Assembly: GCA_003956705.1 (NCBI GenBank)
Contig: QZCP01000545.1
Span: 160,713 to 224,712, forward strand
Reading direction: 5' to 3'
Length of the DNA stretch: 64,000 nt
DNA from: Brevipalpus yothersi
Lineage: Eukaryota > Arthropoda > Arachnida > Trombidiformes > Tenuipalpidae
Below the pieces are notes generated by a model that ran no database searches, was not told the DNA's origin, and saw nothing but the letters and a program-made list of their open reading frames with translations. This document shows, piece after piece, positions 27,603 to 39,900 of this stretch (its first letter is position 1; every line of letters begins with the position of its first letter). The position numbers and the translations under genes were made by a program.

Positions 27603-29808
27603 ATGATTAATTCCGATTCGGCTGTTGATGTGATATTCGGACGAAGACGATGGGTGAAAGCAGCTCAGGATTCAATCTTTTGGGCTTCTATTAAGTTATT
27701 GGTTATCTTGGTGATCTACCTTGACTTGTGAGTTTATTATTGCTATCAATACATTATTATTGTTGTGATGATTTTTTTCAAATTATGTTTTGTCTCGGTT
27801 TATCAGGTCTTTCGGCTTTTCCAGCAATGAATTGTTTCCTCTACAATTCGCCTCAATAGTTGTTGGCACAGGTAAGTTTAAGTGAATATGATTGATCATG
27901 ACATTCTGAAATGGTGTAATTTTTTCTCTCTCAGAAACGGCTCTACTTCTTGTATTATGTTTAAGTTTGCTCTGTGATGTTTTGTTGTATGCTTGGTTAA
28001 AAGTTTGGATGACTCCTATTCAAGTGACTGGAGCACAGCGTAAGCTTTTCAGAATAGCTCATGATGAGATAGGATTTTGTGATATTATTCAAAAAGAGGA
28101 GAGTGATAAAGAAAAAAGTACCAAGTCATCGATTTATCCGAAATTTTCAATCCTTTCGGACAAAGATTCCTCATTGACACCTCCAGCTCCTAGCACTCCA
28201 TGGACGGCTAATCGAAGTATGAACACATCATTTCATGTGTCTACTCCCAATTTGAGCTTTGTTGGTAGTGGCTCTCAAAATAATAGCTTCAATATGTCTT
28301 GGGCACAAAAAAATATGAGTGGCTCACCTTCAATAGATGAAAATTTTGTTCGTAAGAGAATGACACCTAATACAAGCCTCTCGAACAGCATCAAAGATGA
28401 AGCTAGTCTCCGTAAATATATTCGGTAGGTTCAATTGCAATTGTAATTTTGTAAAGTTTATCGTCCCTATCAAGTTTGATTTGTTCTGAACAAATTGTTG
28501 CCTTTTTTATCCAAACAGGAACTATGAAGAGATTGAGGAGAAAGTTTCACAAATGAGTGAAGTTGAACAGCAACATCTACAACAAAACCAAAGTCCCTTT
28601 TCACTACAAAAGTCTAAAATTGATCTCCTCAATGTTAGCTATCAATTATCTGATGATTCATTGATAACAACAAATATGGACGTGGACGAAAGTCTTTCAA
28701 ATGTGTTCACTAACACACGTTCTGTTGATTCTGTGAGTTTTCATTTCTCTCTCTCTCTCACGACGATTATCACTTGATTTCATTTTTTTCCATTCATATT
28801 CTTCAGGTTTGCTGCCGTCTCAATATCGTGCCAAATAAACTTGCTCAATGGACTGAGAACATGAAAAATTGGATCTGTAAGACTGTTTTGTGCGGTGTGG
28901 TCAAAGACATTGATAAGATTAACGAAACGCTCACCAAAGCTGGTTTAGTCACTTCACTTGTTGGAGAAGTTGGGCTATCTTCCTTAAAACAATTATCAAA
29001 TTCTAAATCCAAAGATATTCCTACCCTTTCATCTGTTCTTCCGTATTTGGAATTGACAATTCATCAAGAATATCTCATCAATAGGCTTCGAGGTGAGTGA
29101 GGTTGATCCAATAAAATTGAAAAGAAAAGAACAAAAAAGTCATTCTGAATACATCTAACAATTCTATTATTTCCCAAGACTTAAGCAACCGTGGTTGTCC
29201 TTCTGATTTTAATTGGAATCGAGGAGCTGACTATAAGGGCAAACGATGGTCCGAGGAGTGGCCAACAGATGCTCAGGTATCACATTTCCCTATGATGATA
29301 TTTGAACTCCTACAAAAAAAAATTCTTCTTTTCAGATCATTATGCATTGCTTCTGTACTTACATGAATTCGAAACTGCCATCCAATCCAAACTATCCTGA
29401 AGCCAAACCTTTTACTGGACAATATTTTAGAGCGATGAGAGGTTTGTTTTTCAAGTTATTCTCAATTCATCGAATTTATATTTTAAGAATTTTTTCCTTC
29501 AGATTCGCCAAAAGATGATAAAAATAGCGGAGAGAAAGTTCAAATTCATATTTTCCAAACCGAAGTGAATCCTCCTCATTTCAACGTTCTCCTTAAAGAA
29601 GATGATATCATTGAAATTCCCCAAGGAAAAAATAACGTCTTTTATGCTATTATTGTTTTCCTCTATTTTATAAAGACGAAACATTATGGTTTCTTAGGGT
29701 GAGTTAGTTACTATCCATCAATTTATCTGAAAATTAATCCAAAAATTTTATTCCAGGAGAGTAAATCTTGGACCATCGGGTGTCAATATTCTTTGTACAA
29801 TCGAATGA
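27603..29808 (+). CDS. TMEM209: Transmembrane protein 209 (TMEM209)
   Basis: TMEM209 is a nuclear-envelope protein reported to associate with nuclear pores. Nine exons give 543 aa: 27603-27727, 27807-27871, 27935-28424, 28519-28732, 28807-29092, 29179-29276, 29336-29441, 29503-29698 and 29757-29808. All junctions keep phase and have GT..AG ends. The N-terminus has two hydrophobic segments (about residues 25-45 and 58-85), as in the family, followed by a Ser/Thr/Asn-rich linker in exons 3-4. The conserved C-terminal domain includes 'NPNYPEAKPFTGQYF', a histidine-rich 'NPPHFNVLL' segment, and the end 'GRVNLGPSGVNILCTIE'. Length is close to the vertebrate protein (about 560 aa). The start is the first ATG of the open frame. 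The next gene downstream has the same orientation, 1.0 kb away. Confidence 0.92.
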
Positions 29809-30854
29809 TAGTTTTGACTCCCATAGTTGCTTCTCACAAGTTTGTACAGTCTTTTCACCACTCAACTACTTCTCTACTCTCATTTATTACATTAAACATT
29901 TTCTCAAACTGTTTCATAGCTCCTCTTCGAAAATAGTGAATCTTTAATTCTAAACTAGTTGCAAACTAGCTTCAGATCCAATTTTGAAAAAGTTCATCAA
30001 AAGCACTCATGAGAAAATATTTCTTAATGAGCGATAACTCCTTTCATTCATTTATCATCGCAACAAGCTATTTTTTGCAGAAGTTGCCTCTGGGTAATGG
30101 ATGCAGAATAAGGGAAGATTATTGGCTTGAAATATAATGACCCATCACACTTTGTGTCCTTCTAGAATTTTTTCAAGATGGTTTCAGCGAGAAGTCTTAC
30201 TAGATTGAAACCATGCAATCTAAGTGGTTGGAAAGTATTCAATTGATTGAATAAGTGACTGATTATTCTATGATCCTTCATTTGTAACATTTGTTTCTAT
30301 TTTATCATTGATAGTGTTATTCATGTAAGCTAGAAAAGTGGAAAATACAAAATTTGAGAGGTAGGAAAGTTCCATCTGAGTGGCAATTTTGGCTTGCTAA
30401 AGTCTGCTTTCAACTAAAGAGAGGGGGAGAGTAGAGATTAATAGGGAGCAGCTTGGAAATACAAACTGAAAATAGGATCTAAGCATTGGTAGCGTAAGCG
30501 TCTCATCGAACAAGATTGTTACAATTGAGGATTTCTCTTGAACGCTGATCTAAGCTTACTCAATAGGGTGCACATTATCAAAAATCCTCGAAAACTAGCC
30601 TATCAAAATATATTATATGATTTTTGAGTAAATATTTTTCATCGAGAAGAAGATAAAGGAATGATGATGATAAACTTTTCAACCCTCATTTTCGAAATTA
30701 GCAACGTTAGGCGCTCTCAGCAGCAGATGAGCAGAAGCACACATCAGATTATGATGTTTCCCAATCGACACACTTTTGATGTCCGACTTTTCTAATTGTG
30801 TGTGTTTCACATCATATTTATCAACAACATTGTGAACTCACCTGATCGTCCACC
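29809..30854. other. TMEM209 3' region and upstream region of the LysM gene
   Basis: No open frame worth annotating. It should contain the TMEM209 3' UTR and the promoter of the next gene. I see no clear AATAAA on the plus strand close to the TMEM209 stop. Confidence 0.5.
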
Positions 30855-32016
30855 ATGTCACAAGGTAGCTGTGAGGCTGATGAGCGACATTTTATCGGCA
30901 GTCTAGTGGCCAGACAGCCCAAATATGGTAGTACTGTGAAAAATGTTAATGTATTCCGAGAGCCTCGATATGTTCAACACAAGCTTGAATCAGGCGATAC
31001 TTTGCAAGGCCTGGCTTTGAAATACAATGTTTCGGTAAGTATACTTGATGGATGCTCATCTGTTGATGAACTTTCATGTCCACAAGTGATTAATAAGGAG
31101 TGATCAGTATAATCAATCAACTCGCTCGCTTTTCTCTATGATCGATGTTCATCTCCTATCTGATTGTTTTGATCTATTAGTTGCGTCAAAATTATTATTG
31201 TTGAATGAAGTGGTGATAAGGCTTGATTGATCAATGTTATTGTTTTCTTCTTCTATCTCTCTCTCTCTCTCAAACCAGATGGAAAAAATCAAACGCGCGA
31301 ACAACCTTTGGACGAGTGATAGTTTGTTCTGCAAATCCTATTTGAATATACCCATCGAGAGTTCCTCGATAATACTAGATACACCTCCACCTTCAATATT
31401 GGCCACAGCATCCTCACCAAAAGTACACTCCAATTCCAAACATGGTGCAAAAAGCTCCAATTCTTGTGACATCAAATCTAGGGGAAATCGATCCTCTCCG
31501 GATGGGCTCAGGTGTGATGATGTTAGATTAGTAGAATCTGAATTGAGTCCTCCAACAGTGGAGAATGGGATAAAGTTGAGATTTCGTAAAGAGAAGAATG
31601 TGAAAGAAAATTTATTCGATCCTAGTCTTCAGAGAGAAACTAAATCCAATGGTTACGCACACAGTTCAAGCACAGATCAAGACGGTGAAGGGGAAGAGAG
31701 TGTTGCTGATTTTCTTATTCGAATCGACAGCCACATAGCCAAATCCAAGAATCAAGTTAATTCGATCATCGAACAGAAATCAAGGCTCACAGGTACTTAT
31801 TCGGACGATGATCTGTTCAAATCAACATCCGACAAGCCATCCTCTTCGAGCTACTTAAGGAGACAAAATTCTGCTCGCAATGGTGTACTCAATTTTACTA
31901 GACCATTAGAGGAGACGAACGATAAACCTCAAGCTCTAATCATGACACAAGGACGAAAAGTTACCTCATCTCTCAAAAGATTGGAGAAGCAACAAGATGA
32001 ACTTTTCCAGCTCTAA
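30855..32016 (+). CDS. LysM domain protein (LYSMD1/2-like)
   Basis: Two exons, 30855-31034 and 31279-32016, joined in phase 0, give 305 aa. The single LysM domain spans the splice site at about residues 39-84: 'VQHKLESGDTLQGLALKYNVS' in exon 1 continues as 'MEKIKRANNLWTSDSLF' and 'LNIPI' in exon 2. This is the animal intracellular LYSMD1/2 arrangement, with no signal peptide. The rest is polar and Ser-rich with no recognised domain, and ends in a Lys/Gln-rich segment. The role of animal LYSMD proteins is poorly known. A (CT)n run just before the exon 2 acceptor supplies the polypyrimidine tract. The first exon read alone looks like an 82-aa ORF, and exon 2 alone starts with an in-frame ATG, so an unspliced annotation would split this gene wrongly. 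Confidence 0.87.
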
Positions 32017-33086
32017 TCGGTGTCTTCAGCTCAATGCAAAGTTGAATATTCTCTCTCTCCTCTTGAACATTTCAAGCGAGTAAATCTAGATTTTTCTGCA
32101 CATAGAATTAGAGTCACCAAATGGATTTATTCAAATTTGAGCCAAGTTGGGTTATCCCCAAACTTCTTGATGCAACGTTGAAATCGTGCATTTTTGTCTC
32201 TCTAACTACAAAATTCACACAAAACAAAGCAAACCAGATTCACTTTCACACACCAAAAAATATATCATCCATTATCATCTTCAAAGATTTTGTTGGGCCC
32301 TCGGGTCGTGTTACTCCAGTTAAAGCATTTGTGGTTTATCATTCTGAATGATTTGTATGAAGAAGCTACTACTTTCTCAAATGTAACTTAAAATATCAGG
32401 TTGTGCCAATTTTGAATGGATCAACGATTCCACTAACCTGATTGATTGTTAATTCTTCGGCTGATTTTCATTGATGTAAATATATCTTTGATACATTTGA
32501 AAGAAAAAAAACACCAACGTCTCTCTATTGCTTTAGACCTAATTAACCGTTCCATTCAGTGATTGATGATTGATGATTCTCAAGGTTCTCACTTTTCCAG
32601 AACTCTCCCAAGGGCATTCACAATTTTTTCCTCTCATCCTCTATGCGTATATCGTTAGCAGTATCATCCTATTTTCCATCTCTCACATTGAAGACTTGAC
32701 TTATTCAATTGTCTTGGAGATGAAACATGATGATAATTGATCTTTTCTCGATAAAAGCTCTTTAAAAGAAGAGTAAAAACAAATAATCAAACACACCATA
32801 AGCTCGGATCAAGATTATGAAAAAGCTTGTCACAAACTTAGACACCAGGCAAAAGTTTAAATGTGGCGCCTACTTTCTCACCACGTTCTCTTTGATCATT
32901 GATCAACAAATGATCAACATTACGTAATCAATGCTCTTCACTTGAAACTTTCACGACTCACCATACACATAGTTTGATGATTAACCATGCTTGTGAAAAA
33001 AATTTCCACAAATATCTGACGAAATGTCCATCTGATATTTTGTATACTTCGACTATCAGTTACTCTCGATTGTAACCTTTTTCATC
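32017..33086. other. Intergenic between the LysM gene and TTC4
   Basis: AT-rich and without a supportable gene. The 76-codon frame at 32121-32351 (+) has no recognisable content. The interval should hold the LysM gene 3' UTR and the TTC4 promoter. Confidence 0.5.
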
Positions 33087-34292
33087 ATGGCTGATAGTTT
33101 GTCTATGGATGGTAAAGCTGGTGCTCCTGATTCCGGAAGTGATCGTCGAACGGGTGATAGTCAATGCGTTTTGAAAGATTCCTCGAAAGCAGAAGCGGCA
33201 AGTATTCCGAACCGCTCGAATGATTCCAATGCGACAGGGATTCCAAAGTTTCTACCTGATGGGGATGAGGATGATGATGATTTCGAAGTTGTTGGTAAAT
33301 ACGCTGATGGATGGGATGAGGATAATTGGGAAAAACAGATGGAGGAGCATCCTTTTTTCATGGCAAAACAACCAGAGCCAGGACAGTTGCCACCTCTTCT
33401 CGAAGGCTTAGCGCAAATAAAGTATGACGAAGAGCTCAACTCAAAAGTCGAATTGGCCACCAGCTATAAGGATGATGGAAACAATAATTTCAAGTACAAA
33501 AAATATCGATGGGCCATCGATTGTTACTCAAAAGGACTCGAGATCAAATGTGAAGATACAGCAATCAATGCCTCATTACTCAACAACCGAGCTGCAGCAC
33601 ATTTTTATTTGGGAAATTATCGTTCTTCATTGAATGATGCTCTGGCTGCGCTCAAACTTGATGAAAATTACGAGAAAGCCGCTCTGAGGGCTGCTCAATG
33701 CTATTTTGAGCTTCAAAAATTCAAAGAGTGTATAGAGTTTTGTCAGAAAAGTTTATTCGCTGAGAAATTCAAAGAATTAATCAAAAAGAGCCAATTGGAA
33801 ATGAAGAAAGTTCAAAGAAATGAGAGAAAAGACCATTTAAACGCAAAAAAGACAGAAGTTGATCGCCAGAACATTCTCTCGACTGTAAAAAATCATGGAA
33901 TCAGTGTTTCGGGTGACCTATTCAGAGCCTCTCATCCAGCGGCTGATGGATACTTCGTTCATCTCGAATCGGGAGTTCTTATATGGCCTGTTATATTTTT
34001 ATATCCCGAATGTGGACAAACAGATTTTATTCATGCATTCAGTAGTGATGATTCGTTCGAGTCTCATCTGGATGCCATGTTCCCAAGAGATGACAATCAT
34101 CCTCCATGGGATCAAGAACGAAAATATTTCACCAAAAATCTGAAGATCGCCTTTCTTGACACTACAGGGAAATATGTATTTTTCAGCCCTAAGAAAAAAC
34201 TTTCTCAGGTGCTAACAGATAAGAGATTTGTTGTAACGGATTCATGTCTTTCATTTTTTATACTTCCTCTAAATCAAGCTTCAAGAACTTGA
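33087..34292 (+). CDS. TTC4: Tetratricopeptide repeat protein 4 (TTC4 / Dpit47), Hsp90 co-chaperone
   Basis: A single exon of 401 aa. The acidic N-terminus is followed by the family motif around 'WEKQMEEHPFFM' (about residues 81-92). Three TPR units follow at about 124-235, with carboxylate-clamp-like residues in 'YKDDGNNNFKYKKY' and 'LLNNRAAAHFYLGNYRSSLND'. A Lys/Glu-rich helix follows (about 235-270). The C-terminal domain includes 'FLYPECGQTDFIHAF' and 'HPPWDQERKY', matching the TTC4/Cns1 'wheel' region. Family members bind Hsp90 and Hsp70 through the TPR clamp and are linked to DNA polymerase alpha (Dpit47) and the ribosome (Cns1). Length fits the family (about 390 aa). The absence of introns is unlike most neighbours. 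The shorter frames overlapping it on both strands are shadows. Confidence 0.93.
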   Translation: MADSLSMDGKAGAPDSGSDRRTGDSQCVLKDSSKAEAASIPNRSNDSNATGIPKFLPDGDEDDDDFEVVGKYADGWDEDNWEKQMEEHPFFMAKQPEPGQLPPLLEGLAQIKYDEELNSKVELATSYKDDGNNNFKYKKYRWAIDCYSKGLEIKCEDTAINASLLNNRAAAHFYLGNYRSSLNDALAALKLDENYEKAALRAAQCYFELQKFKECIEFCQKSLFAEKFKELIKKSQLEMKKVQRNERKDHLNAKKTEVDRQNILSTVKNHGISVSGDLFRASHPAADGYFVHLESGVLIWPVIFLYPECGQTDFIHAFSSDDSFESHLDAMFPRDDNHPPWDQERKYFTKNLKIAFLDTTGKYVFFSPKKKLSQVLTDKRFVVTDSCLSFFILPLNQASRT

Positions 34293-34668
34293 ATTTTTTG
34301 CTGAACTTTGCTGAATCTCTGATTCGGAGTTCTTTTTTTACTTTTAGATATTGTATCTTTGACAAACTTAGGGCATTGCCTGGATGGCTTTAACAGATAT
34401 TTACGCAGATTTTCAACTTTCATCTTCTCGTGTATACCAGAGCACCCTAAGTTACAAACCTTTTTACCATTGAACTTCCCAATTTCAAAGCAGTCAATGA
34501 CAGTTATTAGGCACCAAGTGTAGAAATGTCAAGAGGAAATAATCAGCTTTACAAAAGTTTAGAGAACTTCCATGGAGCGAATCGAATTAAGTGAGATTAA
34601 TGTGAAAAAGATTAATATTTATTACCAACGCATTTCAATTTTCACAAGTTTCTAGAATTGATTCAGGC
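34293..34668. other. Convergent 3' regions of TTC4 and RPL4
   Basis: The 376-bp gap between two convergent genes. A minus-strand AATAAA at 34618-34623 lies 45 nt past the RPL4 stop and is its likely polyadenylation signal. No clear signal for TTC4 was seen. Confidence 0.6.
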
Positions 34669-36428
34669 TTATTTCTTTGCCTTCTTATTCTTAGGTGCAT
34701 CCCTAGCCTCTCTTTTGGTCTTTCGTTTGAGAGCTCGCTCGATTCGTAACTTCTTTCGTTCGTCATATTTCTTCTTATAAAGGGCACGTGTTTGCTTAGA
34801 ACTTCTCTTATATCTTCTTAGAGTCTCGATTGCCTTTGCCTTTACTTTGTCATCTACCTTCTTTCCAGAAAGAGCCTTCAATAGAGTAGCGCGTGCAGAT
34901 CTTCGCTTGCCATTCATTACCCTAAGTCGTTTCTTGAGGACAACAGCGTATGGGTTAAGACGTCTCATCACAGATGGATGTTTCAATGGATTACGCTTGA
35001 TTCTTGATCGGTAGACACGAGTCCTGCGAAAGGCGGAAAGAGTTTAGAAATCGATGAACCAATTACCCGTGAGAAGATTCGAATGAAAGGTCCAAATTCA
35101 GTTAGCACATGGAATCATGAAGTTCATAGCCCAGTGCAGGTCATCATTTGAATTTAAGAAGAATAAAAAGAAGTTTCACTTACTTTCGTCTTCGAAGAAC
35201 TTTCCTAATAGCTTCACTCTTCATGATACGAGAGATATCAGTGTTGGCCATCTTGGGTTGAGGCAAGCTGGAAAAACAAATCAAAATTTAAGTATGAAAG
35301 AAGGTAAGTTGTCTGGATAATTCTTACTTGTAATCGCGCTTAAGCTTGGATTCCTTGGTCCATGTTCCATAAAGATCGTCGAGCTTTCTGAAAGCACCCT
35401 CGGTCCATATGCAAAATCTTCCTACATGACCTCCTGGAGCGAGTCTAAGGATATTCAATTTCTCAACATTGATGGTTTCAATTCCAGGGATGTTTCGGAA
35501 AGCACGAGTACACCCTGAGTCCTTGCTGTAGATGAGTACGGGACCAAGACGTTGAACTTTTCTACGGTTTCGCATTTTTCCCTTGCCAGCTCTCAGTGAT
35601 CGAGACTTGTAAACACGTTCAACATCATTCCAAGCTCTAACTTTTCGAAGAAATTTGACAGCATCCTTGGTCTTACTTATCTCTTGAACTTTATCCGAAA
35701 CTACCAATGGGAACTCTGGAACTTCTTGAATTTGATGGCCTTTAGCCATTACAATTGCTGGAACTCCAGATGCAGCGATTGCTGACACAACGGCATAACG
35801 TCTTTGATTCTTGTGAACCTTTCGGTGCCATCTTCGCCACACTCTCAGAGGTGCAAACATTCGTCCACCTCTACACATGTTACCGAAAGCACCTTGACCT
35901 GATCTATGGGTTCCGCCACCTCTGACACGTGGGATTCGAGCTACAGCTCGACCAGTTCCCCAAGATTCAGCACTAGTTTGGTGTCCTGCCAAGAAATGAA
36001 ATGAAACAATTAGAAAAGTTTCCTCAATAGAAGAGAAGAACATTTACTACTGGACACATTCAGGTAACTTTGAAGAATCACAATTAGCTTCATAAACACA
36101 GACCAAGTTATTGAATTCATCATCAAGTAGCAAAGAGCCATTAAAAGGACAGATTATAATTTCAAGATGAAACTAACCTGCTTTCTTAGATACACCATGT
36201 GGATGTCTGGCATTTTTCCTGAGATTAGTGTGGACAAAGTTAACCAAATCAGTTCTGATTGGAGCTCGAAAAACGGCAGGCAATTTAACAGATACTCCAG
36301 AGAGTTTGTTTTGCTCGGTGTAAACAGCCACCAAGGGCCGATGGGCAGCCGAGGTCTAAAAGAAATCAAAATCAACACCATTAGCAGCAAGTTCAACATA
36401 AAAATATAATTCCAATTCAACTCACCAT
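34669..36428 (-). CDS. RPL4: 60S ribosomal protein L4 (uL4)
   Basis: A large-subunit protein that lines the peptide exit tunnel. Five coding exons on the minus strand, 36426-36428 (the ATG alone), 36178-36355, 35328-35985, 35184-35267 and 34669-35023, give 425 aa, very close to other animals. Diagnostic uL4 blocks are 'APIRTDLVNFVHTNLRKN', 'GHQTSAESWGTGRAVARI', 'RGGGTHRSGQGAFGNMCRGG' (tunnel loop), 'RAGKGKMRNRR', 'FRNIPGIETINV' and 'LAPGGHVGRFCIWTEGAF'. The C-terminal tail is Lys/Arg-rich. The first coding exon holds only the start codon, so the open frame that begins upstream inside intron 2 (from 36043) gives a false start. The gene is divergent from PDS5 with 569 bp between start codons. 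Confidence 0.97.
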
Positions 36429-36997
36429 TTCACAATCAAAATTAAATTAAATTACTACCAACAAAACACCATAAACAATAAAGATTTACGCTAACATGTA
36501 CCGATGTACACATTACATTTAGTCTTTAGCCGATAAGCGGAAACGGAAGTTAATAGAAGGCGCTTTTTGAGGGATTGTTTAATAATTAAAAAGTGTTGCC
36601 ACAGCAGAGGTGCAGCGCCACAGTCGCCATCTGAAGATGGCGCCTTTGAAGGTGTAACAATGAAGCGAGATGGAAAGAAGAAGAAGTGAAGAAGAAGACT
36701 TTTTTTCTCTATGCTTTTTCTCTGCTTTTAACAGGCACACACACACACACACACACACACACGTAATAGCAGAAAGAGGGGAATAAATTAAATTGTTTAT
36801 TGTGTAATTATTAATCAGAATTGTTTATTAATTATATTTCCTGTGGACAGTTTGTGGAACAAAATAGTGGTGAGCCGGAGTGTTCACTGTTGTAGTTGGG
36901 AAGCAGTATCTGTGATCAAATTTATTACTTGGTGTGTATATTTTTTTTTGGTGTGATTTCAAGTCCAGTGAAAAGAAAGATTTGCCGTTGAAAAATC
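36429..36997. promoter_or_regulatory. Shared divergent promoter region of RPL4 and PDS5
   Basis: The 569 bp between two start codons on opposite strands. It contains a perfect 8-bp inverted repeat, CGCCATCT-GA-AGATGGCG (36625-36642), whose arms each carry an AGATGGCG core like YY1/Pho sites. There is also an ETS-like GGAAGT (around 36545) and a (CA)n tract (36736-36762). Transcription start sites cannot be fixed from sequence. Confidence 0.55.
36736..36762. repeat. (CA)n microsatellite in the RPL4/PDS5 promoter
   Basis: About 13 CA units, placed between the palindromic AGATGGCG element and the PDS5 start. Confidence 0.95.
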
Positions 36998-39900
36998 ATG
37001 GCTCCTGCCGCTAAAGCCGTGGAATATCCATCCGGCTGTAAGGAGATTAATGAAGATCTACCCACCGATGATTTGATTAGACGTCTCAAAGACATCGCCA
37101 TGGCTTTCCAACAAATGTCCCAAGAGGATAATAATGAGGTGTATATTCCATTGGCACTGTATTTGGCAACCGACTTCTTTCTGGAGCATTCATCACGAGA
37201 TGTGCGGCTGTTGGTTGCCTGTGCCATAGCCGATGTTTTTCGGGTGTACGCTCCTAATGCCCCTTACCAGCATCCAAGTTTGATTAAAAGAATCTTTCTC
37301 TTCTTCATTCAACAACTGAAAGGGCTTCAAGATCCCAAAGATCCAACTTTCAAAAGATATTTCTATTTGCTGGAAAACCTAGCATGGGTGAAATCTTTCA
37401 ACATTTGTATTGAGCTAGAAGACTCCCAGTTCATCTTTTCTCAATTGTTCTCGTTAATTTTCAAAATAGTTAATGAGAATCACAGTGAAAAAGTGAAAAA
37501 CTTCATGTTGGACATGTTGACACCTCTCATCATCGAAGCTGATGCTGTTTCACCCAAACTCATCGAAATCATTTTATGGCAACTGATTGAACCCAGAAAA
37601 AGTCAAAACAAGCAGGCTTGCTGGCTTGCCACTCAAATTTTGAAAAAAGCACACAAAACTATTGAACCTTACCTAGTTTCTTACTTCAACAATGCTATCA
37701 CTCATGGAATGAATTCCAATGCTGGAGAGCTATCGGAAGAAGAAGAAGAGGAAGAAAGTGTCCAAAAAACATCTTCGCTCAAAGCTCGCAACAAATCGTC
37801 TAATCAATCGATGTCCCACTCGGTGACTCAATTGTGTGAATTATTATATGAACTAAATCAAATATGTTCTTCGGTGTTGGATGGCATTCTTCCCCAATTG
37901 GAGTTCAAAATTCGTAGTAATGAGGAAAGAGAGCGATGTGAGTTTACAAAGCTTCTAGCTCGCCTATTCTCTGACAAAAATTCCACATTGGCTGAGCGTT
38001 ATCCTGAGCTTTGGAAATCATTTTTGGGCCGATTCCGAGATATAAGCGTAACCGTTCGCATGAGATGCGTCCAGTATTCCATGCATTTCCTGATAAATCA
38101 CCCTGAACTTCGTGAAGACATCACTGAGCAACTGAAACAAAGGCAACACGATCCGGATGAGAATGTTCGCTACGAGGTTGTAATGGCCATCATTAGCGCT
38201 GCCAAGAAAGGTATCGAAAATATCAATGAAGATCTGTTGAGCTTTGTGAAGGAGCGCACATTGGACAAAAAATTCAAGATTCGAAAAGAAGCTCTCTATG
38301 GTATGGCTCAATTGTATAAGCAATACAATATTGCATTACTCAGTGAATCTAATGATGAGCAGCATATTGCTGAGGCAACTGCAAACAATGCTGCTCTACG
38401 AATGTTGAACTGGATTAAGAACAAATGTCTTCACAACTATTACCAAACCCAACTAGATGATCGGCTTCTTGTTGAGAGGATTCTCCATACCTGCTTAATT
38501 CCCTACAATTTGCCTCTCCAGAAACGAATGAAGGTTCTGTACACATTTTATGCCACAATTGATGCTCACGCTGCGCGAGCTTTCAATGAACTTTTGAGAC
38601 AGCAACTTAGCGTCCGAAAACAAGTAAAAGAAGTTCTCGATCTCCTGAAAGCTGAAAAAACCGAAGACAGGGCACAACAATTAAAACTCAAAATTCAGCA
38701 ATGTGCAAAAAATCTTCCTGAACCTGTGAAAGCTGATGAGTATCTCACCAAGCTCTGTCGAAATCTCGAACTGAACCCAACTCTCAGACAGCATATGGAG
38801 GTTATCGTTACCTCGACATCATATCCAGTACTTGGTGAGGATGGTTCAATTATCTCTCCTCCATCATGTGCTCAGATTGAGTCAAGCGTTAAAGAAGTAC
38901 TCAAATCCCTTGGCTTTCCCGTTCAAACCAATTCCTTCTACGTGATCATAAAACAGCTGATGGAAAGAATCGCTCCTGTGATGATAGACTACCAAGGTGT
39001 GTTTCTCAAGAAATTTCTCTTTCCCCAAAAAAATATTCCTCTAATCATACATTCATCCTTCTAGGGCTGATCATCTTATTCGATTACGTTTCGGATTCTT
39101 TTCTTGGAGGAGGTGAAATCGATGCTCAGATGGCACTAGAAAATTCCTCGAAACGAGGACTTCAACTGATTCATGTTCGTATTTTAAGCCATTAACTTGA
39201 ACCTTCACTGACCCCTAACTTTTTCATCTAGGCCTTATCGACCGTGTTTCCAGCCATCTTCCATGGTCGCGATATATTTACTGACTATCTTCTCCCCTTC
39301 CTCTGGAAATCAACCGATTTCCCACACATCGGAGAGATCGTTCTTCAAATCCTCACCAATGTTGGGGGTGCTCAAAGCTCTCTCCGAGTTAATCAAAGCA
39401 ATAACGGACAACTTTCCACCTGTCTCCATTCAATTCCATGGTGGGCAGCTGATGAAGAGGTGGTCCCCAATTTGATCGACATGTTCATCCTCAAAGGTAT
39501 GTAGCATGAAACTTATCTTGCCGGCTTTCCATCAAATTAATTCTTATTTTTTTCTCTGTTTATATTTACTAGCATCAACAACAAAACAAGCCAAATATGC
39601 TATTCAGTGCTTGAATTCCATCATCCAAGATGACGAAGAAAAGCGCAAAATGTTTGCTCAGATACTTGACTCTGTGAAGGTATGATATAGTTGATGACAA
39701 CTTTCCAAAATTTTCTGATAAATCTTTCCCTTCAACAGGACACTGGTCTTACTTTGGAATCTTCGAGCTTCCGAGTTCATCTAGTTACCATTGGTCTGAT
39801 TGCTACTTGTGGAGGACATGTATTTTTCCCAAAACTCTTGCGATCTATTGTCCAAAAATATGTTGTACAAAACCTTCTTATGAAGGATCTGAGACTACCA

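Noticed and set aside
30481..30560. tRNA-like A-box (TGGTAGCGTAAGCG)
   Set aside because: No matching B-box at the right distance and no cloverleaf could be drawn.
33161..33460. 99-codon minus-strand frame opposite TTC4
   Set aside because: Antisense shadow of the TTC4 coding sequence.
35324..36043. RPL4 open frame starting with an ATG at 36043
   Set aside because: The first 19-20 codons lie in intron 2; the spliced start is the ATG at 36426-36428.
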